From: Congregicoccus sp964517665
GTDB taxonomy: Bacteria > Verrucomicrobiota > Verrucomicrobiia > Opitutales > Opitutaceae
Assembly: GCA_964517665.1 (NCBI GenBank)
Contig: CAZFCY010000063.1
Location: 1 to 25,905 of the forward strand
DNA length: 25,905 nt
Reading direction: 5' to 3'
Shown: piece after piece, positions 7,882 through 16,213 of the stretch
Layout of the letters: the number at the start of each line of letters is the position of its first letter
Numbering within the stretch: position 1 is the first letter of the stretch
Translations under genes and position numbers: made by a program
The notes under the pieces: model-generated
The model's database searches: none
What the model was told of the DNA's origin: nothing
Seen by the model: only the letters and a program-made list of their open reading frames with translations

Positions 7882-7901
7882 GGGCGCGGACAAAAGCGCC
7901 C
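7882..7901. terminator. Hairpin between convergent ArsR-methyltransferase gene and ptsI
   Basis: GGGCGC (7882-7887) and GCGCCC (7896-7901) form a six-base GC stem around an eight-base A-rich loop in the 35-base gap between the two convergent stops. No T-tract follows on either strand, so termination would be weak or assisted. Confidence 0.4.
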
Positions 7902-7903
7902 GC

Positions 7904-9676
7904 TCACGCCCCGCTTATGTCACCGATGCACTGATTGTAGAAATCGAGCGCGCGCATCGCCATGGACGACGTGTCGAAATTCTTCAGGGATTCGCGGGCG
8001 AACTCCACCGCGTCCGACATCTTCATGTGCTGGATGAGATACTTCACGCTCGCCAGCCCGGCGGGGGAGACGCTCAGCTCGTCCGCGCCGAGGCCGAGCA
8101 AGAGCGGCGTCATCAACGGGTCGCCCGCCATCTCGCCGCACACGCACACTTTTTTTCCGGCCTTATGGGCGGCATCGAAGATGCATTTGAGCGTCCGCAA
8201 CACGGCCGGATGCGCGGGCTCGTAAAGGTGCGCCGTGCGGGGATTCACGCGATCGACCGCGAGCAGGTATTGGATGAGATCGTTGGTGCCGACGCTGAAG
8301 AAATCGCACCTCGTCGCGAGCACGTCCGCGATGATGGCCGCGCTCGGGATCTCGATCATGCTCCCGACGGGCATCTCGGGGTTGAACGGGATCCCCTGCG
8401 ATTTCAGCTCGGCCTTCGCCTCGGCAAGGATCGCGAGCGCGCGGTTGAGTTCATCCATGCCGCTGATCATCGGGAACATGAGCTTCACGTTTCCGTGCGC
8501 GCTGGCTCGCAGGACGGCGCGAAGCTGCGCCTTGAAGATCGGCTGGTTCTCGAGGCAGAAGCGGATGGCTCGAAAGCCGAGAAACGGATTCGCCTCCGGC
8601 TTGTCGCCGAAACTGGCCCAGCGCACCGGCTTGTCGCCGCCGAGGTCGATGGAGCGGATGACGACCGGCTGCTCGCCGAAATACTCCGCCACGCGGCGGT
8701 AGTTCTCGTATTGGAAATCCTCCGACGGGACCACGTCGTTCTGCAGAAAAAGATACTCCGTCCGATACAGGCCCACGCCTTCCGCGCCCGCCTCGCGCGC
8801 GCGCTCGATCTCGTCGGCCGTCTCGATGTTCGCCTGCAGGCCGACGAGTTTCCTGTCGAGCGTCTGCGCCGGCAGGCGCGCGCTCACCATCATCTTTTTC
8901 TCGAGCGAACGCCGCTGGATCTGGAGCTTGCCGTAGCGGAAGAGGGTCTGCTCGCTCGGGTTGATCACGATGATCCCGTCGTAGCCATCGACGATGACCC
9001 AGTCCCCGTGCTCGACCTTCTGCGTGCCGTCGCGCACGCCGACGACCGCCGGGATCTTCATCGAGCGCGCCATGATGACGGCGTGGCTCGTGCGGCTCCC
9101 GGCCTCCGTGACGAGCCCGAGGATGCCGCTCTTGTCGAGACCCGCGGAGCCGGAGGTGGTGATGTCGTGCGTCATCAACACGCGCGCGCCCGCGATCCGC
9201 GAGAGATTCTCGACCGCGCGGCCGGTGAGGTTGTGCAGGACGCGCTCGACGACATCGCGGATGTCCGAGGCGCGCTCGCGGAGATACTCGTCGTCGATCC
9301 TCCCGAAGGCGTTGACGTAGCGCTGACCGACGTCGCGAAAACACGATTCGATGTTCTGCATCGTCTTGTCGATCTCGCGGATCGTCTCCGCGATGAGCGC
9401 CTGGTCCTCGAGGACCATGAGATGCGCGTCGAAGATCCGCGCCTCGTCCTCGCCCAGCGACCGGGCGATCTCCTGCTGCATCTTCGTGATCTGCTGGCGG
9501 GTCATCACGAGCGCCTGCTCGAAGCGGAGGACCTCGCTGTCCCGCTGCGTCCCGTCGATCTGGTAAACCGGGATTTCCAGCTCGGTCTGGACGACCACAA
9601 ACGCGCGACCATGCGCGATCCCCGGCGAAGCCGCGATCCCGTGAAGTGTGGTCTCGTTTTTGTTGGAAGCGTCCAT
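7904..9676 (-). CDS. ptsI: Phosphoenolpyruvate-protein phosphotransferase (PTS enzyme I)
   Basis: Transfers phosphate from PEP to HPr in the cytoplasm, the first step of the PTS. The 590-residue protein has the family order: an N-terminal HPr-binding helical part, the swivelling phosphohistidine domain with GSRTSHAVIMARS (His198, equivalent to His189 of E. coli), and the PEP-binding barrel with GVGLYRTEYLF, RSIDLGGDKPV, GFRAIRFCL, FFSVGTNDLIQYLL and the catalytic cysteine in VCVCGEMAGDP. Start MDASNKNETTLHGIAASPG is at 9676; an ATG-like start seven codons upstream is less family-like. There is no GAF domain, so it is PtsI rather than PtsP. No HPr or enzyme II gene lies beside it, so its partner is encoded elsewhere. 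It may serve regulation more than sugar uptake, which is inference. Confidence 0.96.
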   Translation of the reverse strand: MDASNKNETTLHGIAASPGIAHGRAFVVVQTELEIPVYQIDGTQRDSEVLRFEQALVMTRQQITKMQQEIARSLGEDEARIFDAHLMVLEDQALIAETIREIDKTMQNIESCFRDVGQRYVNAFGRIDDEYLRERASDIRDVVERVLHNLTGRAVENLSRIAGARVLMTHDITTSGSAGLDKSGILGLVTEAGSRTSHAVIMARSMKIPAVVGVRDGTQKVEHGDWVIVDGYDGIIVINPSEQTLFRYGKLQIQRRSLEKKMMVSARLPAQTLDRKLVGLQANIETADEIERAREAGAEGVGLYRTEYLFLQNDVVPSEDFQYENYRRVAEYFGEQPVVIRSIDLGGDKPVRWASFGDKPEANPFLGFRAIRFCLENQPIFKAQLRAVLRASAHGNVKLMFPMISGMDELNRALAILAEAKAELKSQGIPFNPEMPVGSMIEIPSAAIIADVLATRCDFFSVGTNDLIQYLLAVDRVNPRTAHLYEPAHPAVLRTLKCIFDAAHKAGKKVCVCGEMAGDPLMTPLLLGLGADELSVSPAGLASVKYLIQHMKMSDAVEFARESLKNFDTSSMAMRALDFYNQCIGDISGA

Positions 9677-9752
9677 GGAACCCGCTGGGGGCAGCAAATG
9701 GCGGGCAAGGGTACGGCCCCACGATGAAATGGGACAAGGGGAATGTTAAAGG

Positions 9753-9781
9753 GTTATTTCCACCCCGCCCAAAACGGTCAA
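9753..9781 (-). promoter_or_regulatory. Candidate sigma-70 promoter for ptsI
   Basis: On the minus strand a -35 box TTGACC (9781-9776) is followed after exactly 17 bases by AATAAC (9758-9753). The -35 is one base off consensus; the -10 is weaker. It begins two bases after the ispE stop and leaves a leader of about 70 bases before the ptsI ATG. This would let ptsI be transcribed separately from ispE, which lies upstream on the same strand. Confidence 0.4.
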
Positions 9782-9782
9782 T

Positions 9783-10682
9783 TCACAACAGCCCGCCGGC
9801 CGAGGCCCCGGCCATCCAGACCGCCGGCCCGAGCGCCTCGCGCACGATCGTCTGCGCGCGCGCGCCGTCCGCCTGCGCGCCGAGCAGGGCGAAGCACGCG
9901 CTCCCGCTTCCCGAAAGCAGCACGCCCTCGACGCCGCGTTCCGCCCGCAACCGGTCCGCGAGCACGGGCAGCGCGACGAATTTCCGAAACACGACCGGCT
10001 CGAAGCTGTTGAAAAGAAACTCCCCCAACTCCCGCCCGCCCGCCGTCCACTCCCGCACCCGCGCCTCGGCCTCGTCTCCCGGAAGGTAGCGCCGCGCCGG
10101 ATCCGCCGCCAGCCGGCCATACGCCCAGGGCGTGCGGATCGGAAAATCCGGCTTGAACACGAGGAATCGCCGCCCGCGCAGCCGCTCCGCCGCGCGCCCG
10201 TCGAGCGGCTCGATGCGCTCGCCCCGCCCGCGCATGACACACGGGCCATCGACCAGAAACAACGGACAATCCGACCCGCACCGCGCCGCGAGTTCCGCGA
10301 GTTGCGCCGCCGGCAGGGGGCGGCCGGCGATCTCGTTGAGCGCGCGCAACACGGCGGTCGCGTTGCTGCTGCCGCCGCCCAGGCCCGCCCCCACGGGCAG
10401 GCGTTTCTCGAGGCGAATCCCGATCGTCTCGCGCATCCCGGTGGCGCCGCGAAACGCCTCCGCCGCGATGACCGCGAGATTGTCCGCGCCGGTCGGCACG
10501 GCGGGATCGTCGCACGTCAGCGAGGTTCCGCCTTCCTGCCCGCCCACGTGGACGTGAACGGTGTCGCCCACCGTCAGCGGCGTGACGACCGAGACGAGTT
10601 CGTGAAACCCGTCCGGCCGGCGGCCGGTGACCGCGAGAAAGAGGTTTATCTTGGCCGGACTGAAGACCGCGAGGGAAGGCAT
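9783..10682 (-). CDS. ispE: 4-diphosphocytidyl-2-C-methyl-D-erythritol kinase
   Basis: Phosphorylates CDP-methylerythritol with ATP in the MEP isoprenoid pathway. The 299-residue protein has GHMP-kinase motif 1 FSPAKINLFLAVTGRRPDGF (Lys11 region), the Gly-rich ATP loop PVGAGLGGGSSNATAVL, the catalytic Asp in RCGSDCPLFL, and motif 3 VEGVLLSGSGSACFALL. Length and layout are normal for IspE. Start ATG is at 10682. It is divergent from pyrF-ispD-ispF, so three MEP pathway genes are within 3 kb but on both strands; the 138-base gap must contain both promoters. Confidence 0.95.
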   Translation of the reverse strand: MPSLAVFSPAKINLFLAVTGRRPDGFHELVSVVTPLTVGDTVHVHVGGQEGGTSLTCDDPAVPTGADNLAVIAAEAFRGATGMRETIGIRLEKRLPVGAGLGGGSSNATAVLRALNEIAGRPLPAAQLAELAARCGSDCPLFLVDGPCVMRGRGERIEPLDGRAAERLRGRRFLVFKPDFPIRTPWAYGRLAADPARRYLPGDEAEARVREWTAGGRELGEFLFNSFEPVVFRKFVALPVLADRLRAERGVEGVLLSGSGSACFALLGAQADGARAQTIVREALGPAVWMAGASAGGLL

Positions 10683-10700
10683 GAGGCAAAAGGCAAGGGA

Positions 10701-10786
10701 GAACGGCGAAGAACGGAAGAAGCGAAGTTCGGAAGACGCGCGAACCAGCCGGGGCGAAACTTTCGTTCCTCGCTTCTTCGCAGTTC
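10701..10786. repeat. Imperfect inverted repeat in the ispE-pyrF divergent gap
   Basis: GAACGGCGAAGAA (10701-10713) is inverted at 10774-10786 (TTCTTCGCAGTTC) with one mismatch. A competing perfect ten-base pairing joins GAAGAAGCGA (10716-10725) to TCGCTTCTTC (10770-10779). The near-tandem AG-rich units could fold in two ways. It lies where both promoters should be, so an operator is possible, as is a dispersed repeat. Confidence 0.4.
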
Positions 10787-10820
10787 ACCTTCGACGCGTG
10801 GCTTCCTTAAAACCGCGGGC

Positions 10821-11519
10821 GTGAAATGCGATTTGATTCTCGCTCTCGACGTCCCCGATGAAGCGCGGGCCATGGCCCTGCTCGACCGCGTCGGAGGCGA
10901 GGTCGACATGATCAAGATCGGCCTGCAACTCTTCACCCGCCACGGCCCGGGCCTCGTCGAACGGATCGCCGCGAGGGGCTTCGACCGCATTTTCCTCGAC
11001 CTGAAGCTGCACGACATCCCGAACACGGTCGCCTCCGCCATCCAATCACTCGGCGATCTTCCGATCGAATACCTCACCCTCCACGCCTCGGGCGGACGCG
11101 AGATGATGCGCGCCGCCGAGGAGGCGAAGGCGCGCGCGCGCCCCCGGCTCACGCTTCTCGGCGTCACAGTCCTGACCTCGATCGGGACTGAGGCCTTGAA
11201 TGAAACCGGAATCCCCGGCGAACCCGCCGCCCAGGTCGGGCGCCTCGCCCGGCTCGCGCGCGACTCCGGCCTCGGCGGCCTCGTCTGCTCCCCCGCGGAA
11301 CTGCCGGCGTTGCGCGGCGAATTGGGCGCCACGCTGAAACTCGTCACCCCGGGGGTGCGGCCCGCCGGCTCGGCGCGCGACGATCAGGCCCGCGTGCTCA
11401 CGCCCGCCGAAGCCGCGCGCGCGGGCGCGAGCGGCATCGTCGTCGGCCGCCCGATTCTGAAAGCCGCCGATCCCGCCGCCGCCGCGCGCGCCATCCGCGC
11501 CGAACTCGCGAACGCCTGA
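10821..11519 (+). CDS. pyrF: Orotidine 5'-phosphate decarboxylase
   Basis: Catalyses the last step of UMP synthesis, OMP to UMP and CO2, in the cytoplasm. The 232-residue beta/alpha barrel has LILALDVPD at the N-terminus and IKIGLQLFT. The catalytic signature FLDLKLHDIPNTV contains Asp60, Lys62 and Asp65. The phosphate-binding loop is ASGIVVGRPIL near the C-terminus, and LVTPGVRP is typical. The start is GTG at 10821, giving (V/M)KCDLILALD. The longer open frame upstream runs through the ispE shadow and is not real. The product has the usual bacterial length. ispD follows after 31 bases, so pyrF, ispD and ispF are probably one transcript. Confidence 0.95.
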   Translation: MKCDLILALDVPDEARAMALLDRVGGEVDMIKIGLQLFTRHGPGLVERIAARGFDRIFLDLKLHDIPNTVASAIQSLGDLPIEYLTLHASGGREMMRAAEEAKARARPRLTLLGVTVLTSIGTEALNETGIPGEPAAQVGRLARLARDSGLGGLVCSPAELPALRGELGATLKLVTPGVRPAGSARDDQARVLTPAEAARAGASGIVVGRPILKAADPAAAARAIRAELANA

Positions 11520-11550
11520 CCCGGCCGGGTGGAAACCTGACCCCGACAGC

Positions 11551-12279
11551 ATGCAGGACGCCGCCGCCATCCTCCTCGCCGCCGGCCGCGGTTCGCGCAT
11601 GGCCGGCGCGGTGGACGACAAAACCCTCGCGACCCTCGACGGGCGGCCCGTTTTCGATTTCTCGCTCGCCGCCTTCGTGAACGCGGGGATCGCGGGCCGG
11701 TTCGTCGTCGTCTATCGCGACGCCGCGCAACGCGCGCGCTTGACGACGATCTTCAATCGCGGCGCCGCGCGCGAATGGCCCGTGCGCTGGGTGCGCGGCG
11801 GCGCCGAACGGCAGGACAGCGTCGGCCATGCCCTGCGCGCGCTGCCCGGCGCGGTGAAGTTTGTCTTCATCCACGACTGCGCCCGCCCGCTCGTGAGGAG
11901 CGAGGACCTTCGGCGCGTGGACGAAGCCGCGCGCCGCGACGGCGCCGCGTGCCTCGCCCATCGCCTCACCGACACGATCAAGCGCGCCCCGGCGAACGCG
12001 GCCGACGGCGTGCGCAAACGCTTTCGCACCATCGACCGCGCGCGCTTGTGGGGAATGGAAACGCCGCAGGCATTTGCCCGCGCGCTCATCGTCGAGGCGT
12101 ATGCGCGCGTGAAGGCGCGCGGGCTCCAGATCACCGACGACGCCTCCGCGATCGAAGTCGCCACGCGGCACGCGCTCACGTTGGTGGAGAGCCGGTCTCC
12201 AAACTTGAAAATCACCCGGCCGGACGACCTCGCCTACGCGGAGTTTCTGGTCCAACGTCATCGCGATGACCGATCCTGA
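11551..12279 (+). CDS. ispD: 2-C-methyl-D-erythritol 4-phosphate cytidylyltransferase
   Basis: Makes CDP-methylerythritol from MEP and CTP, the third step of the MEP pathway. The 242-residue protein has the nucleotide-binding loop AAILLAAGRGSRMAG, VRGGAERQDSV, FIHDCARPLV (usually HDAARP), DTIKRA, the TPQAF motif and ITDDASAIE. The family's PKQ after the Gly-rich loop is replaced by DDKTL, keeping the lysine. ATG at 11551 gives the canonical N-terminus. It overlaps ispF by 14 bases, implying translational coupling. Confidence 0.95.
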   Translation: MQDAAAILLAAGRGSRMAGAVDDKTLATLDGRPVFDFSLAAFVNAGIAGRFVVVYRDAAQRARLTTIFNRGAAREWPVRWVRGGAERQDSVGHALRALPGAVKFVFIHDCARPLVRSEDLRRVDEAARRDGAACLAHRLTDTIKRAPANAADGVRKRFRTIDRARLWGMETPQAFARALIVEAYARVKARGLQITDDASAIEVATRHALTLVESRSPNLKITRPDDLAYAEFLVQRHRDDRS

Positions 12280-12784
12280 GACGACGACCGCCTCCCCGCC
12301 CGAACCACCCTTTCGCATCGGCCACGGCTACGACATCCACCGGACCGCGCCCGGCCGAAAACTCGTCCTCGGCGGCGTCGCCTTCGACGCCCCTTTCGGG
12401 CTCGAGGGCCACTCGGACGCCGATTGTCTCACGCACGCGATCTGCGACGCGCTCCTCGGCGCCGCGGGTTTGCCGGACATCGGTCATTATTTTCCGAATA
12501 CGGATCCCGCCTATCGCGACATCGACTCGCAGATCCTGCTCGAGCGCACGAGCGAGGCGTTGCGCGAGCGCGGCTACGAGATCGTCAACATCGACTCCTC
12601 GCTCATCGCCGAGCGCCCCACAATCGCGCCGCGCCTGGAGGAAATGCGCGCGCGCCTCGCGCGCTCGATCGGCATCGCCCCGAGCCGCGTCGGCCTGAAG
12701 GCGACGACCAACGAGGAGTCCGACGACATCGGCGCCGGCCGCGCCATCGCCGCGCACGCGGTGGCCCTCATCTCGCGCCGATGA
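12266..12784 (+). CDS. ispF: 2-C-methyl-D-erythritol 2,4-cyclodiphosphate synthase
   Basis: Cyclises CDP-methylerythritol phosphate to MEcPP with loss of CMP; the family is trimeric with a zinc site. The 172-residue protein shows GHGYDIHR (Asp23 and His25, metal ligands), GLEGHSDADCLTHAICDALLG (His57, third ligand), DIGHYFPNTD and the C-terminal KATTNEESDDIG. It has about a dozen extra residues at the N-terminus (TDPETTTASPPEPP) before the conserved start. It overlaps the end of ispD and completes the ispE/ispD/ispF group. Its stop overlaps an ATG at 12781 that is in frame with the next gene. Confidence 0.95.
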   Translation: MTDPETTTASPPEPPFRIGHGYDIHRTAPGRKLVLGGVAFDAPFGLEGHSDADCLTHAICDALLGAAGLPDIGHYFPNTDPAYRDIDSQILLERTSEALRERGYEIVNIDSSLIAERPTIAPRLEEMRARLARSIGIAPSRVGLKATTNEESDDIGAGRAIAAHAVALISRR

Positions 12785-12812
12785 ACGCGCGATTCTCACT
12801 TTCTTTAGGAGC

Positions 12813-12912
12813 GCGGCGATTCATCGCCGCTTTCGCGAGGGTGCTCATGCTTGCTCCGCGCTTCGCGGCCCCTGCGACCGGCCCGGCGCGAAAAGCGGCA
12901 ACAAGTTGTCGC
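12813..12912. repeat. REP-like palindrome doublet (BIME-like)
   Basis: Two related palindromes face each other. GCGGCGATTCATCGCCGC (12813-12830) has a perfect eight-base stem with a TC loop. GCGGCAACAAGTTGTCGC (12895-12912) has an eight-base stem with one G-U pair. Read on the opposite strand, the second aligns with the first together with its flanks: an AGCGCG lead and a GCCGCTTT then CGCG exit, with paired changes that keep the stem. The whole is thus an imperfect inverted pair around about 64 bases. A third copy of the first palindrome is at 16214-16231. The layout matches bacterial REP/BIME elements; whether a RAYT transposase exists in the genome cannot be seen. Confidence 0.7.
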
Positions 12913-14547
12913 GCTGCAAAGGCGGAATCGCCCGCGAGCCGGCTCCTGCGTTTCACCACGCCGGTCTTCCTCCTCGCCCTCCTCCTCGCCGGCTGCGGCA
13001 CACGCGAGTCCGCCGCCGACCAGGCCGCCCGCGAAGGCGTCCTCCTGCAAAGCCTCGGCGCGATCGATCCGAGCCTCGATCCGCATCTCGCGCAGCAGCT
13101 CCCCGAAGGCGCGATCCTGCGCGCGCTGCTCGAGGGCCTCGTCGTGCCCGACCCGCGCACGCTCGAGCCGGTCCCCGGCGTGGCGGAGAGCTGGACCGTC
13201 TCGGACGACCAGCTTGTATACACTTTTCAACTACGCGCCGACGCGCGCTGGTCGAACGGCGAGCCGGTCACCGCGCAGGATTTCGCCGGCTCGTTTCAAC
13301 GCGCGCTCACGCCCGCGCTCGGCGCGCCCAACGCGTATCTCATGCGCGTGCTCGCCGGCGCGCGCGCCTTCCACGCCGGCGAGACGGACGACTTCGCCAC
13401 GGTGGGCGTCGAGGCCCTCGATCCGCGCGCGCTGCGGCTCACGCTCGAGGCGCCGTGCCCGCATTTTCTGTCGTTGTTGACCCACTTCGTCTGGCTGCCC
13501 GTGCACCTGCCCACCGTTCGCGCGCACGGCGGGGTGGCCTCGCGCTCCAATCGTTGGGCGAGGCCGGAGAACTACGTCGGCAACGGGCCGTTCGTCCCCG
13601 GCGAGCACGTGCCCGAGCAGTTCCTGCGCGCGTATCCAAATCCCAACTACTGGGACCGCGCCGCCGTCCGCCTCGAGGGCATCGTCTTTCACTCGCTCGC
13701 CGTCACGATCGAGGAGCCGGCGTTTCGCGGCGGCCGGATTCACCTCACGGACGCGCTTCCGATCTCCAAGGTGAACACCTATCGAAGCGAGCGCCCGGAA
13801 GCGCTCCGGATCGCGCGCAGCTTCGGCGCGTATTTCTACCGGATCAACGTGACCCGTCCGCCGCTCGACGACGCGCGCGTGCGGCGCGCGCTTTCCGCCG
13901 CGGTCAACCGCACGCTGCTCACGGGCGCGCTGCTCAACGGCGTTTACGAGCCCGCGCGCGCCTTCACTCCGCCGGGCCCGGCCGGCTACGAGCCGCCGCA
14001 ACTCGCGGTCGACGATCCGGAACTCGCGCGGCGCCTCCTCGCCGAGGCGGGATTCGAGGGCGGCAAGGGCATGCGGAACCTCGAGATCCTTTTCAACACC
14101 TCCGAAAATCACCGGCTCATCGCCGAGGCCGTCCAGGAAATCTGGCGGCGCGAACTCGGCGTCTCGCCCATCCTCGCAAACCAGGAGGACGGCGTCTTCC
14201 GCGACAACCGCCGGCAGCTCAATTTCGACATCTCGCGCGCGTCGTGGTTTGGCGACTTCCTCGATCCGATTTCGTTTCTCGAGATCTTCACCACGGGCAA
14301 CCCGAACAACCAGACCGGCTGGAGCAACAGGCGCTACGACGCGCTCATCGCCGAAGCCGGCCGCGCCTCCGAACCCGAACGCCGGCTGAAGCTGTTCTCG
14401 GAGGCGGAGGCGATCCTGTTGAACGAGGCGCCGATCATCCCGATCTTCATTTATTCGACCGTCCGCCTCGTCGATCCGCGCGTCGAGGGCTGGTTCGACA
14501 ACCTGCTCGATCAGCATCCCTACAAGGCAATCACCCTGCGTCCCTGA
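12847..14547 (+). CDS. Family-5 extracellular solute-binding lipoprotein (oligopeptide type), copy 1
   Basis: Binding protein of the OppA/DppA class (SBP_bac_5), exported and lipid-anchored, presenting peptides or similar solutes to an ABC importer. Conserved stretches are YTFQLRADARWSNGEPVTAQDF, NYVGNGPF, FYRINVTRPPLDDARVRRAL, AFTPPGPAGY and the C-terminal PIIPIFIYSTVRL. The lipobox is LLLAGC. The start is the difficulty. ATG 12847 has a good Shine-Dalgarno GAGGG at 12837-12841 and gives 566 residues, but the lipobox Cys is then residue 50, far for a signal peptide. ATG 12781 is longer still. CTG 12946 would give MRFTTPVFLLALLLAGC, ideal but with a rare start. The 5' end is overlain by the palindrome doublet. 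No permease genes accompany it. Confidence 0.88.
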   Translation: MLAPRFAAPATGPARKAATSCRAAKAESPASRLLRFTTPVFLLALLLAGCGTRESAADQAAREGVLLQSLGAIDPSLDPHLAQQLPEGAILRALLEGLVVPDPRTLEPVPGVAESWTVSDDQLVYTFQLRADARWSNGEPVTAQDFAGSFQRALTPALGAPNAYLMRVLAGARAFHAGETDDFATVGVEALDPRALRLTLEAPCPHFLSLLTHFVWLPVHLPTVRAHGGVASRSNRWARPENYVGNGPFVPGEHVPEQFLRAYPNPNYWDRAAVRLEGIVFHSLAVTIEEPAFRGGRIHLTDALPISKVNTYRSERPEALRIARSFGAYFYRINVTRPPLDDARVRRALSAAVNRTLLTGALLNGVYEPARAFTPPGPAGYEPPQLAVDDPELARRLLAEAGFEGGKGMRNLEILFNTSENHRLIAEAVQEIWRRELGVSPILANQEDGVFRDNRRQLNFDISRASWFGDFLDPISFLEIFTTGNPNNQTGWSNRRYDALIAEAGRASEPERRLKLFSEAEAILLNEAPIIPIFIYSTVRLVDPRVEGWFDNLLDQHPYKAITLRP

Positions 14548-16196
14548 TGTTTCCCATGCGCTTCCTTCCGTTTTTCGCTTCATCCGCCTTCGCCGCCAGT
14601 CTCGCGCTGCTTCTCGCCGGCTGCGGAAAGTCCGGCTCGAACATCGCCGCCGCCAACCGCGCCGGAATCCTCCACTTCGGCAACGGCACGGAGATCCAGG
14701 ATCTCGATCCGCAGGTCGTCACCGGCGTGCCCGAGCACAACGTGATCATGGCCCTCATCGAAGGGCTCGTGAGCGAGAACCCGGTCGATCTCACGCCGGA
14801 GCCCGCCGTGGCGGAAAGCTGGGATGTGTCGGACGACGGCCTGCTCTATACATTCCACCTGCGCAAGGACGCGAAATGGTCGAACGGCGAGCCGGTCACC
14901 GCGGAGGACTTCCTCGGCTCCTACAAGCGCATGCTCACGCCCTCGCTCGCGGCCGAGTATGCGAATATGATATACGACTACGTGGACAAGGCCGACGATT
15001 ATTATTCCGGACGCATCGACGACTTCTCGCGGGTCGGCTTCAAGGTCGTCGATCCCTTCACCTTCCAGATCCGGCTCAAGAGCCCGACGCCATATTTCCT
15101 GAAACTCCTCGCGAGTCATTATTCATGGTGGCCCGTGCCGATTGCGGTGGTGAAAAAATTCGGCGGGCTCGACCGGAAGGGCACCGCATGGACGCGACCG
15201 GAAAACTTCATCGGCAACGGCCCGTTTCGCCTCAGGGAATGGAAGCCGAACCAGGTGCTCATCGTGGAAAAGAACCCGCATTATTGGGACGCGGACCGGG
15301 TGAAACTGAACGAGATCCATTTTCATCCCGTGGAGAGCCAGGACACCGAGGAGCGGATGTTTCGCACGGGCCAGCTCCATCGCACCAACGAGATTCCCAT
15401 CTCGAAGATCGATGTCTATAAGCGCGACCACCCGGAGCTGATCAGGATCGAGCCCTATCTCGGCGTCTATTTCTACCGCTGCAACGTCACGCGCCCGCCG
15501 CTGGACGACGTTCGCGTGCGGCGCGCCCTCGCGCTCGCCATCGACCGCGAGAGCCTGGTCGGAAACGTCACCCGCGGCGGCCAGGCTCCCGCCTATCATT
15601 TCACGCCTCCCGGCTTCCCGGATTATCATCCCAAGGCGCGCCTGACGGGCACGCTGGAAGAGGCGAAGCGACTCCTCGCCGAGGCTGGATTCCCCAACGG
15701 CCGGGGCATGGCGTCGATCGACCTGCTTTATAACACTTCGGAGAATCATCGTGTCGTCGCCGAGGCGATCCAGCAGATGTGGCGCGTGAATCTCGGCGTG
15801 AACGCGCGCCTCGTGAACCAGGAATGGAAGGTGTATCTGGATTCCCAGGACACGCTCGACTACAGCCTGAGCCGCAGCGGCTGGGTCGGCGACTATGTCG
15901 ATCCGCACACGTTTCTTCCCATCTTCGTCACCGGCGGCGGCAACAACGACACCGGCTGGTCGAACGAGGAATACGATTCACTTGTCGCAAAGTCGCTTCA
16001 GGCCAGGACGACCGGGGAGCGCCACGCGATCTACGAGCGCATGGAGCAGATCCTCATCGACGAGATGCCGATCATCCCGATCTATCATTACACGCGCGTC
16101 TATCTGCTGCATCCCTCGGTGAAGGGTTATTTCCCGACCGTGCTGGACAATCATCCGTTCAAATACATCGAGCTGGAAACGACCGCGGCGGAGTAA
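14547..16196 (+). CDS. Family-5 extracellular solute-binding lipoprotein (oligopeptide type), copy 2
   Basis: A tandem paralogue of the preceding gene; its ATG overlaps the upstream stop (TGATG), so translation is coupled. The 549-residue protein begins MFPMRFLPFF and has a normal lipoprotein signal, SLALLLAGC with Cys26. Shared landmarks with copy 1 are WSNGEPVTAEDF, NFIGNGPFRL, FYRCNVTRPPLDDVRVRRAL, FTPPGFPDY, YNTSENHR and PIIPIYHYTRVYL, pointing to local duplication. An internal ATG three codons on (14556) is an alternative start. Neither copy has OppBCDF neighbours, so both must feed a transporter elsewhere or act as sensors; the ligand is unknown. Confidence 0.93.
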   Translation: MFPMRFLPFFASSAFAASLALLLAGCGKSGSNIAAANRAGILHFGNGTEIQDLDPQVVTGVPEHNVIMALIEGLVSENPVDLTPEPAVAESWDVSDDGLLYTFHLRKDAKWSNGEPVTAEDFLGSYKRMLTPSLAAEYANMIYDYVDKADDYYSGRIDDFSRVGFKVVDPFTFQIRLKSPTPYFLKLLASHYSWWPVPIAVVKKFGGLDRKGTAWTRPENFIGNGPFRLREWKPNQVLIVEKNPHYWDADRVKLNEIHFHPVESQDTEERMFRTGQLHRTNEIPISKIDVYKRDHPELIRIEPYLGVYFYRCNVTRPPLDDVRVRRALALAIDRESLVGNVTRGGQAPAYHFTPPGFPDYHPKARLTGTLEEAKRLLAEAGFPNGRGMASIDLLYNTSENHRVVAEAIQQMWRVNLGVNARLVNQEWKVYLDSQDTLDYSLSRSGWVGDYVDPHTFLPIFVTGGGNNDTGWSNEEYDSLVAKSLQARTTGERHAIYERMEQILIDEMPIIPIYHYTRVYLLHPSVKGYFPTVLDNHPFKYIELETTAAE

Positions 16197-16213
16197 GCGC
16201 GCGCGCCATGAAA

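Noticed and set aside
7334..9727. A 797-codon plus-strand open frame opposite ptsI.
   Set aside because: It runs across the ArsR-methyltransferase gene in a different frame and antisense to ptsI; no motifs.
12906..14546. Upstream extension of the second solute-binding gene through the first one.
   Set aside because: Arg-rich out-of-frame translation of copy 1; the lipoprotein signal peptide begins at 14547.
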